Source: Pseudisothecium myosuroides (taxonomy: Eukaryota; Streptophyta; Bryopsida; Hypnales; Lembophyllaceae). From it: a stretch of DNA of 64,000 nucleotides. Positions within the stretch are counted from its first letter, which is position 1. The number at the start of each line of letters is the position of its first letter. The notes below the pieces were generated by a model that saw only the letters and a program-made list of their open reading frames with translations, was not told the DNA's origin and searched no databases. The translations under genes were made by a program, and so were the position numbers. Location of the stretch: positions 14,756,001 to 14,820,000 of the forward strand of contig OX637296.1 of NCBI GenBank assembly GCA_951799445.1. The letters run 5' to 3'. Below, piece after piece: positions 32,490 to 43,156 of the stretch.

Positions 32490-32844
32490 ATCACAAAGTT
32501 TAGACCCTACGATTTGGCAACAATTATCGTGCGGTTATCGTTGTTTCATGGGTTCGTACCATAACCGCATTGACTTAGTGTATTTTTATACACTGAATCA
32601 GTGCGAAAACAATGAATATCAATAGTGTACAGTTTTTGTACTTTAACTATACAATTGTTGTGTCAAAACTGCACAACAATCATATAGTTAAAGTACATAA
32701 ACTGTACGCTATTGATATTCACTGTTTTTGCACTGATTCAGTGCGTAAAAATACACTGAGTCAGTGCAATTAAGGTACGAACCCATGAAACAATGATAAC
32801 CGCACGATAATTGTTGCCAAATCATAGGGTCTAAACTTTGTGAT
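32490..32844. repeat. Giant hairpin: 355 bp inverted repeat
   Basis: Two arms of about 170 bp pair nearly end to end. Outer stems are ATCACAAAGTTTAGACCCTA and TAGGGTCTAAACTTTGTGAT; inner stems include CAACAATT and ATTGTTG around a loop near 32660. Mismatches are sparse. There is no open frame and no clear target duplication. It could be a foldback DNA element or, if transcribed, a precursor of small RNAs. Confidence 0.85.
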
Positions 32845-33677
32845 GAATGTCTAGACTCTTCCAATTCCGATCATTCAATACCTTTTTACCTAATTATTTT
32901 TTCTTCGTTTTTAAGGTTGGAACTAATAAATACATGACACATGTCCCAAGTTGTGAAAAAAAAATAGGAAATACCACATTCTAAGCGTGGTCAGAATTAC
33001 ATGCACCTATAGGTCGGGAATGGGTCACTGGTTGGGAATGGGGGGGATTACCTTATGCTCATTCTTCAAGAGGCTCTATAGCACAATCTATCTAAAGTTT
33101 TTAAATCTATAACCAAACTCCTCTCCAAGTTTCCAAGAAAAGTATAATAATGGTACCTTCTTTCAAGAATCTAGAGAGGCAAGCACTCTTCATTCTATTT
33201 AGTGTTGCTTCTCAATGGTATTACTCCAGTTTAAACATGGGGTCACACTAAATAGAGCTTCCATCATCAATTATTGTATTTTTCAAGTTCAATATTTGCT
33301 TCCATATTTACTTTTTTGCAAACCCCAATATTACAAATTACATCATAAATAGCAAAGACCACACTATACATGTACTAATTAAAGTACACTACTCAAAGTA
33401 GTGTTGAGTATTTTCAACACTACTCAAAGTAAAGAAAGACAAACTCAATTATTGAATAGTGTGGATTTTTTAAATCATGGGAGCAACATTCAAAATGAAA
33501 TTATCTCAAATACTATAATGGGTATCTATTTAGTGTAGACCACACTAACTAGAATGAAGAGTGTAGTAGTTACACAATGTTATGGATGGATGTCTAACAT
33601 GGGGGCAACATGTATGTTTTGATGCAAGATCCTAAACAAACAAGCTCGTTCAATTCACGCTTGTCCTTATTAACTTA
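32845..33677. other. Intergenic, with a small repeated motif
   Basis: No gene recognised. About 33380-33440 contains AGTAGTGTTGA and TCAACACTACT as an 11 bp stem with a short loop, and CACTACTCAAAGTA is repeated on both sides. The rest is AT-rich and unassigned. Confidence 0.35.
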
Positions 33678-33679
33678 TA

Positions 33680-34132
33680 AGGTAACTACACCTAAAATTG
33701 CACAATTAAGCTCTGTAGCATGATCCATATACTCTAGAAAATGAACAACAATTTTTGTATATACATGAAGGACTACGAATCAAAATGCAAGTGGTTTCAT
33801 AATTTTTGGATGCATTGTGAATTAGTTACAAATTTTCAAAGATACAAGGTGTAGGGTGTTAAAAGTGTCACCTAGTAGGTGATGCCAAAATCAATTTGAT
33901 GCACATGAAGAAATGTCAAAGACAAGATGTTAAACAAACAAAAGTGTATTCAAAATGGACCACTTGGGAGGTTGCCACCTCTACAGTTCTATTAATAGAG
34001 TTGCACACTACTCAAAATGGGTTCTTACACTTGTCCTTTATTGTGCACCATTTTTGGTTTCCTCCCCATTCATTTTCAGTTCAAAAATAGGGGTCGACTT
34101 TCAGGAGCGGTCCATTTTAGGTATAGTTACCT
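33680..34132 (+). mobile_element. Family D element D1 (453 bp)
   Basis: AGGTAACTACACCTAAAATT pairs with the inverse of ATTTTAGGTATAGTTACCT. TA flanks both ends (33678-33679, 34133-34134). Highly similar to D2 (48987-49437). The shared core is present in reverse (TTTCATAATTTTTGGATGC...ATTAGTTACAAATTTT). Overlapping open frames of 60-92 codons in both copies are not in-frame-conserved genes as far as I can judge. Confidence 0.85.
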
Positions 34133-34134
34133 TA

Positions 34135-34942
34135 TAATACTACAACGAACCCCATCATTTTTCATTCCGGACATCCAGACCTTTGTCGCTAGTTTTCCAT
34201 TGACAAATCACTTAATGTTAGTAGTCAAATCAGCCCCATGTTTTGTCGCTTGTGACTTTTTTCACACTCACCCCCACGTTTTGTCGTTATTTTAGGGAAT
34301 GGAAAGCGACGGGGTTCACAGTAGTGTAAAGGGACTGCTTCTTGAGATAACCAAATTCGGTCGGATCGAGTCCACGGAGAGACCACAATATCACTCACTT
34401 GGTTGGTGACGACGCAAGTGAGCCAGCAATTGAGAGACGTGCACAAGCTGTGCACAATGAAAATGGACGATCTCCATCAACAAGGAGCCCACTGCACTTC
34501 CGGAGGGGCCAGAATTATTGAACTTCGGTAGGCCCCGAGTACTTCAAAAAGTCGCTCTGCATTGATGCCACATAAGTTTATCAAGACGGGGTTCTGTGTG
34601 GACTAATAACTGGTCGTCGTAGTGCTTTTGACGATCAGTTACCAAATTTCGAATCTTACAAAAGCGTTGGAAGTTCACATGCTGCGGTGAGGAATTGGCC
34701 ACAAGTGAATTCAACGTCTTCGGCACAATAGTTTTGAAAAAAAATGTCTTCGGTGCACAATCTAGCGAGCTCGCATGGCTCTCACTCTAGTCTAGTAGAG
34801 TCGCAAGTTCCAACATTTACATTGTTATGGGAGTTACGAGTTTCAATGGGGCCTTGCACATTGTCCACGCTGGGCAATGGAGTTGAATTCGGAGTCAATG
34901 AGGAAGTAAATTGTTGACTTTTTCAAATTGAGGAGCTAGATG
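34135..34942. other. Low-copy GC-balanced segment, possible old exon material
   Basis: About 34160-34900 has no copy elsewhere in the window and richer composition. One forward reading near 34407-34525 gives a stop-free stretch of about 40 codons ending at a TAG. Competing frames on both strands are equally open, so I do not call a gene. Confidence 0.3.
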
Positions 34943-35224
34943 AGGTGGGCACCCCCCAAAATGCCACTTTTTGCTACTGTGCCTAGTTGCTATTATTAGA
35001 TTGGTCAAATTTTCATATTTTCGTGTTGGGGAGTGAAAGGAGGGTCCAATGTACCGAAGAACGCGACATTTGGATACCGTATGCAAAAGTTATGGAGGAT
35101 CAAAGTGTTATTTGGTAGAGGTTCTAAAATTGTTTCTTCCACATAAGTGCATATTGATTTTGGAGATGTGCCCAAAGTGATGATGGTGGTTTGGGGTCAG
35201 TGGCACATTTGGAGGTGCCTACCT
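34943..35224 (-). mobile_element. Family B element B7 (282 bp)
   Basis: AGGTGGGCACCCCCC at the left, GGAGGTGCCTACCT plus TA at the right (35225-35226). The inverted core CCGTATGCAAAAGTTATGGA follows GAACGCGACATTTGGATA. A well preserved copy. Confidence 0.8.
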
Positions 35225-35337
35225 TAATGCAATCTTATGGACTTTTTTTGCAAAAGACAAGTCTTGGGGGACTTACTAAGCTGGAGAATGGAAATATGGA
35301 AATTTATTAGTAAAATAACGTATGACTTCAAAAGAAT

Positions 35338-36500
35338 CTACATAAAATAGTGAAATTAGGTTGCCCTTCATTAATTTCTTGACATTTTACACTATATAAA
35401 TATTTATTGTTTTTCTATAACAATACACTACTTTTGAATTAAATATTGTTGTAATTGAGACTCATAAACCTCCATGAGTACAAACAAAAATATTTATAGA
35501 AATATTTGTTGACTTTGATGGCTTGTAAAGTAATTCTCTTGGATTAACCCCTAAAGTTCCATGACTATGTTTTTTCCTAAAACCGCACAAAAACTGCCAT
35601 TTTCAATACAAGTACCAAATTTATGAAAAAAAAACTATTTTTGACACATATAACTGTAGGATCTTGTAGTACACTGGTTTGAAAAGATGTAGAAAAAATT
35701 TCAAAAAATTCCACCATGTGGATTGCAAGATATTAGCTTTTGAATTGACAAAAATCCTTTTTTTGGCCCTGCAAAAACTGGGCAGCTGCACTTCACAAGC
35801 TCACTTTTCTATGAAAAAATGTTCAAAATGGTGGTGCTTCTTTGGATTCTTTTTTCTAAACAAGTTTTTTAAATGCTTGAAAATTTTCAAGTCATTTGGA
35901 ATTGTACAACATATAGGAAAAAAATAGTAAGTAGAAAGAAGTAGAGAATGATTCAAAAATACTAAATTGTTAAGAATTTAATTATGGAATTGAAAAATGT
36001 CAATCCCCATGGTTATAATGTTGTTATAAACAATTGAAATCTTATGATTTTTTTTTTAAATATTGAAAATTGAGTGAAATAAACGACTTCAAAGTTTATT
36101 TTAGAGTAGATAATCCATAACTGCTCGCAAACTAAAACTCCTCATAACTTTTGACTCATTGGTCAAAATGGAATGATTCAAAGCTTTCCATGTATATATA
36201 ACTCTAAAAAACCGATTTCAAATTTTTTTTTTCAAAAAAAAAGATTTTTTCTAATTTGCCCGAACTGCCCAGTTACGAAAAAAAATAACATATTTGGCCA
36301 TAACTTTTGAGTCCTATTTCCAAATGTCATGAAATTTAGTGCATATGAAAGATATTCCTCGTCCCCACCTTCTATTTAAATTTCAGCCCAAAATATGGAA
36401 ATCTCTAATTGCACGTACCTGCCCAAAATTTCTATACTACCAAAAAACGCATGCTGGTCCTTTAGGGGTTAAGGCAATCTAATTTTACTATTTTATGTAG
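35338..36500 (+). mobile_element. Family I element interrupted by A8 (I2)
   Basis: CTACATAAAATAG at the left and CTATTTTATGTAG at the right form perfect 13 bp ends, flanked by AAT (35335-35337, 36501-36503). Removing A8 and one TTAA leaves 238 bp, one less than the uninterrupted I3. The bodies align, with shared words TTCTTGACATTTTACACTAT and GCTTGTAAAGT. Confidence 0.85.
35548..36468 (-). mobile_element. Family A element A8 (921 bp), nested in I2
   Basis: CCCCTAAAGTTCC to GGTCCTTTAGGGG between TTAA at 35544-35547 and 36469-36472. Collinear with A6. The host element I3 has the uninterrupted sequence GTAAGGCAACC at this position, which shows the TTAA target duplication. Confidence 0.88.
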
Positions 36501-36503
36501 AAT

Positions 36504-37160
36504 TTTAGATTTGAAATTTTTATTTTCTTCTCACCCCTACATGAATTGATTCACACTTCTTTTTAAAAAATTCAAGCATCCCTCTACCCTAAAAAATCTA
36601 GGTTTCTTATTAATTGGAAGAAAAATATTATTTGGGATGTACAAATATGGATACACAAATACAAATATGGATTTATGGATATAGATATGTACATATGCAT
36701 ATATGTAACTACATATCATGCATCCCTTGTTCCAGCTACACACAAATATAAGTATATCATCCTTGTATTCTAAAATTATTTGGTCTCAGAAAAATCCCAG
36801 TAGTTTGAAAAATATCAACTTCGGGTGGTGTTTTTGAGTACACATAGTAACTATCCACTCAAAAACACCAACCACTACTTCTACACAACCTTGCACAAAA
36901 ATCATGAAGCATTGAGTGACTAAGTTTGTCACATTGTTGAAGAATAGACACATATTGCTTGTTCAACACACTTGGTTGCGCTGCACCCATTTGGCATAGC
37001 TTCCACAATAATAAGCTCTCCAAAACATTCACAATCCCTCTAATGGATACAAACTCTTTTAGATGATACGACAAAAGAGCCCGTTCCCAATACAATTTTT
37101 GCTCCAGCTCGTGATAGACAAAGTTCTTCTTATGAAATACATGTGAGGTCTCATATGTAA
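36504..37160. other. Intergenic, no gene seen
   Basis: About 36640-36710 has ATATGGAT and ACATATGCATATATG dinucleotide-like repeats. A minus-strand frame at 36859-37095 has slightly better composition but no recognisable motif. Confidence 0.3.
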
Positions 37161-37425
37161 AGTAGATACCTCCAAAACAACCACTTTATGCTTTAGTATC
37201 TAGTTACTATTATTAGATTGGTCAAATTTCATATTTTCTAATCGACAAGAGACAGGAGATTCTAATATACCAAAGAATGCGACATTGGATACCATACACA
37301 AAAATAATGAAGGATCAGAGTTTTTTTTTTTTATAGATGTTCTAAAATCATTTCTTCCACATACTATAGGTACATATTAATTTTGGAGATGTACATAGAT
37401 TGAAAAATGGCGGTTTTAGACTAGG
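37161..37425 (-). mobile_element. Family B element B8 (decayed)
   Basis: Reverse orientation: GATACCTCCAAAACAACCAC...GATTGGTCAAATTTC...AATGCGACATTGGATACC...TTCTTCCACATAC...GGAGATGTAC...GGCGGTTTTAGAC. The core reads CATACACAAAAATAATGAA. Termini are worn, so the ends are approximate. Confidence 0.6.
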
Positions 37426-38279
37426 CAGGTGTGTGGTTTGGGTGCAACTCACGGCTTACATCATAAGATAAAATTTCCCCTGAAATGGGTCTGCTCATGC
37501 AAACTCCGTCGCGTGCAGCTGATATCACTTTTTTTTTTTTACGGTGTCTTGCATGCATTACATTGCAAGCTTGCTTTTTTACTTTATCTTGCATGCATTA
37601 CATCTCAAGTTCGACTGCATCTTTGTCCTACAAAAGCACATATGCCATGGGTTAAAAAAAAAATTAAAAAAAATTAAAAAAGAAGAAGAAGCACATATGC
37701 CAAACAGAAATATGGTAACTTAATGGTATTGGGGTTCGCACCCCACCTTCTGCTATCATGACTCCAAATAGATTTTTTGCACGCAGATGGGTGCATCTCC
37801 TATTAATATCCCCCATATTTCATCATACAAGTGTGAATGGGGCCCTACGACCAACCCCTCTTTCCTGGCTGAAAAAATGTGGGGTGGTCAATGGGAGATT
37901 CTCGGCCAAATGGAAATAATTTATTTTTTATGAGCTGTGTGGTGTCGTTGTTCCAGTGGTCAACCCAAGTCTCCCCCCCCCCCCCAAAGTGGGTCAAAAG
38001 CATAAGAAGACATGTGCAGGAAGTATATATTAGTATGGGAAAAGGGAGTCAAAAGGTCGGTCTTCGACGAAGAAGAATCGAAGCCTTGGGTTAGGTTTGT
38101 CCAAGCATACGGACAAGTCCACTCGCGCGGAAGGGGACCTACGGGCCTTCGACCGACTTAAATTCTCATTTGGAGGAGAGCCTCATTGGAGACTGAATTG
38201 TTGGGCAAGTGAGAGTTGACAAAAAAAAAAGACTTCAGGTTGACCACAGTTGTTGTATGTTTCATAAAAAAAAATGACT
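37426..38279. other. Low-copy spacer with a C homopolymer
   Basis: Includes repeats of CTTGCATGCATTACAT (37550 and 37586) and a run of 11 C at about 37975-37985. Forward open frames at 37429-37677 and 37879-38094 have no recognisable domain and use homopolymers. Confidence 0.3.
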
Positions 38280-38317
38280 GTTTCATTTGTGTGAAAAAAT
38301 AAAAATAAAAAAAATAG
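38280..38317 (+). mobile_element. Micro-retroposon (38 bp)
   Basis: The insert starts GTTTCATTTGTGTGAAAAAA and continues as an A-rich tail with AAAAT units. It is bracketed by the exact 12 bp repeat AAAAAAATGACT (38268-38279 and 38318-38329). Same 3' end word (CATTTGTGT then A run) as the copy at 31333 on the other strand. Confidence 0.65.
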
Positions 38318-38388
38318 AAAAAAATGACTCCACAGTTGATGCAGCAGTGCTGGACTGTCCTATTAGTTTGGACATATATTGCCCTTAA

Positions 38389-38616
38389 CCCTTGAAGAAT
38401 GGAGGGGACGGTTTTTTTGGCCAATGGATGAAAAAAGAATCCTTCTATGTAAGACAAAAGTGCAAATGTTCATCCGCTTGAAATTTTTTGTGGAAAAAGG
38501 AAGGTCTTGTGTAGTAGTTTGACCTTAAATGAGTGCTCCTGGGATTTTGTAAGCAAACAATTCACATTGTATCCCTCAAAAATGATTTTTGTGGTGACCA
38601 TACCGTCCTCTAAGGG
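38389..38616 (+). mobile_element. Family H element H1 (228 bp, TTAA-flanked)
   Basis: CCCTTGAAGAATGGAGGGG at the left and ACCGTCCTCTAAGGG at the right between TTAA sites (38385-38388, 38617-38620). The interior has GAATCCTTCTATGTAAGACA and GAGTGCTCCTGGG, shared with the segments at 38815, 39150, 50345 and 54560. Confidence 0.6.
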
Positions 38617-38637
38617 TTAATCCCCAAAAGAATGGAT

Positions 38638-38812
38638 AGTCATGTGAAAATCATCCTTTTTGGTACCTTAGAAGGACAGGTTGGTCACTATAAAAATCAT
38701 CCTTTTGGGTACTTTAAAAGGACAAATTGGTCATTGTAAAAAATCATCCTTTTTGGTACCCTAGAAGGATGGGTTGGTCATCATGAAAATCATCCTTTTT
38801 GGTACGTTGTAA
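38638..38812. repeat. Tandem array, about 55 bp unit, 3-4 copies
   Basis: Each unit contains AAATCATCCTTTTTGGTAC, TTAGAAGGACAGG or close variants, and TTGGTCAYTATAA. It lies between H1 and an inverted family H copy, as if it were the spacer of a larger foldback structure. Confidence 0.75.
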
Positions 38813-38814
38813 AT

Positions 38815-38985
38815 CATTTGCTTAAAACAAAACCAAGAGCATTCATTGGAGGTCAAAATATTGTGCAAGATCTCTCCTTTCTACACAAAATTCCAAGAAT
38901 GAACATATGCACTACTGTCCTACATAGAAAGATCTTCCATCATCCATCACACGCTTAGTGTCCGTAGCGTCCTTTTAGTGTTAGG
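38815..38985 (-). mobile_element. Family H copy in inverted orientation (H2)
   Basis: Read on the minus strand it follows H1: GATGGAAGATCTTTCTATGT, GTTCATTCTTGGAATTTTG, TTTGACCTCCAATGAATGC, AAGCAAATGATTTAC. The outer end near 38980 (GTCCTTTTAGTG) is a weak match to the TTAA-family terminus. Confidence 0.5.
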
Positions 38986-38994
38986 ACGCAGCCC

Positions 38995-39115
38995 CATGAC
39001 TATGGTAGTCACCAAAATACTCTAATTGTTGGACCAATAGGTGTATACTTTTGTTTCTACAGTAAATAGTAAAATCATCCATCAGACCTTTTAGATCCAC
39101 AATGTCCTTACGAAG
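38995..39115. mobile_element. Family O mini-element (copy 2)
   Basis: ACGCAGCCCCATGAC...GGTAGTCACCAAAATA...CCAATAGGTGTATAC...AAAATCATCC, ending GTCCTTACGAAG before TTAA (39116-39119). The left border reads TTAG. Closely follows 19911-20048. Confidence 0.5.
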
Positions 39116-39139
39116 TTAACCTTGTAAAGACACTTCGGA

Positions 39140-39335
39140 CCAAAGTGGTATGGTGGATGATAGAGAATCCTTCTATGTCATACAAAAGTGTATATGTTCA
39201 TCCTTGGAATTTTGTGTAAAAAATGAGGGTCTTGAATAGTAATTTGATTTCTAATGAGTTTCTTTTTAAGTAGATGATTCACAAATGTTGCATCCAAAAG
39301 GATGGTTTCCACAGTGACTATCGGTCTTAATAGGA
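39140..39335 (+). mobile_element. Family H copy (H3), termini lost
   Basis: GAATCCTTCTATGTCATACA, TGTTCATCCTTGGAATTTTG, GTCTTGAATAGTAATTTGA and GATGATTCACAAATG match H1. No clean TTAA termini. Confidence 0.5.
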
Positions 39336-39339
39336 TTAT

Positions 39340-40245
39340 TCTCTAAACTCCCAAGGCATTTTTAAACAAAAAACATTAAAAACTACCATTTCTATTGCAA
39401 AGTGCAAAAAACTGAAGAAATTGTTTGTTTTGCATATCTAAAGTCTATAGGATCTTACACTAGACTAGTATAAGAATGTGTAAAAGAAATTTCAAAAACT
39501 TTTGATTGGGTTGATTGCAAGATATTTGTGTTTGAAATGAAGAAATCCGGGTTTTTTGCACTTTGCTTGAATAGATTTTCAAGACTTTGAATCTTCATAG
39601 CTTAAAAATTTTATACTACACATTTTTTATTATTTGTTTTTTATGTTGAAGAATTAAGTTGAAAGTCTAGGAAATTTTATTTTTTTTAAACTTGATTTTC
39701 ATTCTCTAAAAAATTGTTAAATAGAAGTAGGTCCAAGATTGAATGAAAAATTAATCATTAATAGTTCTAAGATGGAATTAAATACAATAATCCCAACAAT
39801 GAGATTGTTCTAGCAAGCAAACTTGACCCCGTCAAATTGTGAAAATTGCATTCAAAAATGAATCCAACAAGTTATTTTTCAAAAAGATGTTTAAATTGCC
39901 TGAAAAATAAGATTGTTCATAACTTTTTCATCATTAATCCAAATAGAATGAATCAAATCTTTCTCTGTAGACAAAAAACTTCCTATGAGAAATAAAATTT
40001 TAAAATTTCTATTTTGATATTTTGTGATTTCTTTTGCATTTCCCAACAAACTCCATTTTGGGCTTTGAGTGACAAAACTTTTGCTTCTAGGCACCAATGA
40101 ATATGAAAATTATATTTCCAAAAACCTAATAAATGTGATTTCCTATCTTCACAAAAAGTTTCAAAAAATCACGACACAAATTGAGACTATAGGAGCCTAC
40201 CCAAAATCCATTTTGTTCCCTAAGGGGACAATGGGAGCTTAAAGG
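39340..40245 (-). mobile_element. Old family A copy (decayed ends)
   Basis: ACTCCCAAGGCATTTTTAAA at the left matches the inward part of A5. The interior has CTAGACTAGTATAAGAATGT, TTGCAAGATATTTG and CATAACTTTTTCATCATTAA followed by TCCAAATAGAATGAATC. The right end TTCCCTAAGGGGAC... is diverged, and no TTAA pair is preserved. Confidence 0.6.
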
Positions 40246-40590
40246 TTATTGAACCCATGCATTTGGTGTCCAATATTAATTCCTTTTTTGTCGTACTCTT
40301 GCATGTATATTTATTTAAATGTATTATATGCCTTAGGGCACCATATGTAAGTCTTAAACGTATATGTGAGCTCAATAATAAGATTAATATTAAATGGTCA
40401 GATAAATTTTTTAAATTTATTACATCTAGTGTAGGTGCCAAAATGGCTTTAAATGCAATTGTAAGTAATATAGTATGAGATTTAGGATACCCAATGGCGT
40501 CACTTTTTTAAACATGGTAGTTATTTTAGAACCTAAATCTAGGTAGATCAGAGATAGCTTATTGCTTATTGACAAAAATGATAAGCTATC
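40246..40590. other. Intergenic, no gene seen
   Basis: AT-rich. Overlapping open frames on both strands (40220-40441 minus, 40257-40478 plus) suggest chance. No repeat boundary found apart from the following MITE. Confidence 0.3.
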
Positions 40591-40593
40591 TAT

Positions 40594-40885
40594 AGTGAAA
40601 CCTCTCATAATGCAAATTCCCTACTTGCATAACTACATGCAGTTCTATATTTGCATACTCCTTATGTACATAAAGTCTACTACACAAACCATTAATGGAG
40701 TTGATTGTGTCATACATCACTAATTTTTTTAGTTGAACAACCAATTTGAACCAATCAAATACAATTATTGTACTTCGAGAGCATGTTTAAATAATTGGCC
40801 TTTGGCACTTGAACTTCTTTATATGCATACAACTAAAAACTACTTCCACCGTTCCTATGCAATAAGAAAAGTTTGACTATATAGT
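40594..40885 (+). mobile_element. Family F MITE (F1), pogo/Emigrant-like
   Basis: AGTGAAACCTCTCATAATGC at the left pairs imperfectly with the right end read in reverse (AGTCAAACTTTTCTTATTGC), and TA/TATA flanks both sides. The GTGAAACCTCT start resembles pogo-type MITEs such as Emigrant. The second copy is at 47741-48034, of near-equal length. Confidence 0.6.
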
Positions 40886-41284
40886 CTACCTAGATTTAGG
40901 TCTAGAAAGTAATGCCACTGGGTATAAGGTTGGTTTGGGGTGCTCTAACCTTACTTCCAATATTATTAGAAACTTATTGTACTTTAGAAAAAAGTAGTAT
41001 GGTATGGTACGGAGAGGGTGATATGATTTTATTTGTATCGACTTTGACATAGTATACCACAAATATGTTTGTTATCCCTTGTTCGTTAAATCCTATAGAC
41101 ATTGCAAGCCCAAGGGACATTTTAAAAGTCAAACTTGAACTTTTATATCGTCTTTTCTTGTATTTGCTTTTAATCTCACTAAATAAATGTAGCTCCAAAA
41201 AATACTTTTTACTTCATTTTTAATTTTTTCAAAATTGTTTAAATTATAATTTTTGTGACCCTTTGGAGGTAGCATCTTGAAAAT
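40886..41284. other. Intergenic, no gene seen
   Basis: A 74-codon minus-strand frame (40974-41198) has no recognisable motif. The composition is like the neighbouring non-coding DNA. Confidence 0.3.
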
Positions 41285-41288
41285 TTAA

Positions 41289-42189
41289 CCCCTAAAGGTC
41301 CATTGTCCTCTTGAGGGAGAAAATGGATTTTGAGTAAGCTTGTGTAACTTCAATTTTTGAAGTGATTTTTACAAACTATTTTATAAGGTAGAGAAAGCAT
41401 TAGATTTCAAGGAATATAATTTTTATTTCTATTGGTACCCGAGAGCAAAAGTTATGCTACAATAACCTCAAAACAAGGGAGACTGGGCAACAAGAATATC
41501 CGCAAAAATTTGAAATTAATTATTAAATTTTTTTCTAGTAGATGACATTTTTCTGCTTAGAGAACTTTGATTCATTCCATTCGGATTAGTGATGTGAAAG
41601 TTTTGGAGTTTCTTATTTTGCTGGAAGTCATAGAAACTTCTTGAGAAAATAATGTCTCGAATTTGTGTTTGAATTCTTTTCACAATTTCAAAAAAAATAA
41701 TTCACAAGGTCAAGTATAGCTTGCTAGAAAAATCTCACCCTTGGGATTAGTATTTCAATTCCATATTAAAGCTATTGACTATTTAGTTTTCTTTCAATCT
41801 TGTACCTACTTCTATTTAAAAAAAATTTAAAGAATGAAAATCATGTACTTTTTAAAACTTTTCTTTCCTAGACTTTCAACTCAAATCTCTAGCATAAAAA
41901 AAATTTAATTCCAAAATTGCAATGCGAAAAATTTAAGTTAAGAAGATTCAAAGTCAAATAATCTAAATGAGGAACACACTCAAAAACCTATTTTCTTTAT
42001 TTTAAACAAAATATATTGCAATCTACATAGTGAAAGTTTTTGAAATTTCTTCCACACATTCTTATACTAGTCTTGTAAGAGATTAATGGTTAAATATGCA
42101 AAAAAAAATTCATAAAGTTTTTACTCTTTACAATAGAAATGGCAATTTTGTGTGTTTTTTGAGGAAAAAAAGGCTTGAGACTTTAGGGA
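41289..42189 (+). mobile_element. Family A element A10 (901 bp, diverged)
   Basis: CCCCTAAAGGTCC to GACTTTAGGGA between TTAA at 41285-41288 and 42190-42193. Family words remain (AAAGTTATGC, GTTTTGGAGTTTC, ACTAGTC, CTTGTACCTACTTCTATTTA) but with many changes, so it is older than A1/A3/A5/A13. Confidence 0.7.
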
Positions 42190-42236
42190 TTAAATGGTGT
42201 GAGCTCAAGAAGTACACCAATAATAACTTAATTTTT

Positions 42237-42255
42237 ATCACTATTATCATCATCA

Positions 42256-42296
<41 letters not shown>

Positions 42297-42297
42297 T
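42237..42297. repeat. ATT/ATC microsatellite
   Basis: About 15 ATT units follow a short ATC run. The 94-codon open frame 42096-42380, with a poly-Ile stretch, is a translation of this repeat and is not a gene. A TA run follows at about 42406-42418. Confidence 0.95.
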
Positions 42298-42419
42298 TAA
42301 TTATACTAGTTAGAGCATTTTATAATTACTATGACTTTTATAAAGAAATTATTTTTAAAATCATACAAATTTCATTTTAATATTTTTAATTATTAAAAAA
42401 AAACTTATATATATATATT

Positions 42420-43030
42420 ACTATATGAGAAAACTATTAAATTTTGAATGTGTATTTTAATATTTAAAAATAATACAGTTTGACTAGATATGAACATGAT
42501 TTGTCATTTAAGATTAGATTTCTTTTGATGCACAACACTTTCACATTGTTAGGTACCGACTACTTAAGAGTCTACTTACGTGGTTAAGGTGTAGCCATTT
42601 TGGAAGCTACAATTTGATCCATTGAGTTACCCTATCCTTTCACAATAGATCGATTTGAATTTTACAAAGTTCTTATTTCGTGTTTGCAATTTGCATTCAG
42701 GGTTGTTTATTGTTGTCGTGCAAAACACTCATTTGGAACAACTTTGTTTTTTTATTGATGATTATAAGACTTAGTGGTAGAAAAACCAATGCGAATATAC
42801 AAAGTGGAACTTTTTGCAATAGTTTTGGTGCATTAATAGAAGCACTTCATTGTTTTTTTGTAGCCGAATTTAATGCTTTGAATGATTTGGAATGATTACC
42901 TTTATCAATGCTTTGCAAAGGCTTCATATTTTACATGAAGTCCTTTTATCTAAGGGACATTGTGTTTTGCAAGTTTTGAATGTAGTATTATGGTTAATGT
43001 GGTATCACATTTTTTGTAAAATTAGTAGGC
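42420..43030. other. Intergenic, no gene seen
   Basis: A 71-codon forward frame at 42680-42895 (CIQGCLLLSCKTLIW in its first part) has a plausible hydrophobic stretch but no family match. Low confidence either way. Confidence 0.3.
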
Positions 43031-43034
43031 TTAA

Positions 43035-43150
43035 CCCCTAAAGGATTAAGTAGCATTTTTTGGCAACATAGCATTTTTGGTCATCCATTTACAAGTGAAT
43101 TTCCATTTTATTTTTTTGAAATTTTCACACAATATGTGGTTGAGGAGTAG
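43035..43150. mobile_element. Left-end fragment of a TTAA-type element
   Basis: TTAA plus CCCCTAAAGGATTAAG at 43031-43050 is a clean family terminus, but after about 115 bp the next element begins. Either a truncated copy or the outer arm of a nest. Confidence 0.45.
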
Positions 43151-43156
43151 CTTTAG

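Noticed and set aside
33896..34295. Overlapping 60-92 codon frames, with counterparts at 49203-49600
   Set aside because: They lie in D1 and D2, which are nearly identical as DNA; the frames are shared for that reason and run past the element ends into unrelated sequence.
42096..42380. 94-codon open frame with a poly-isoleucine run
   Set aside because: It is a translation of the ATT microsatellite.
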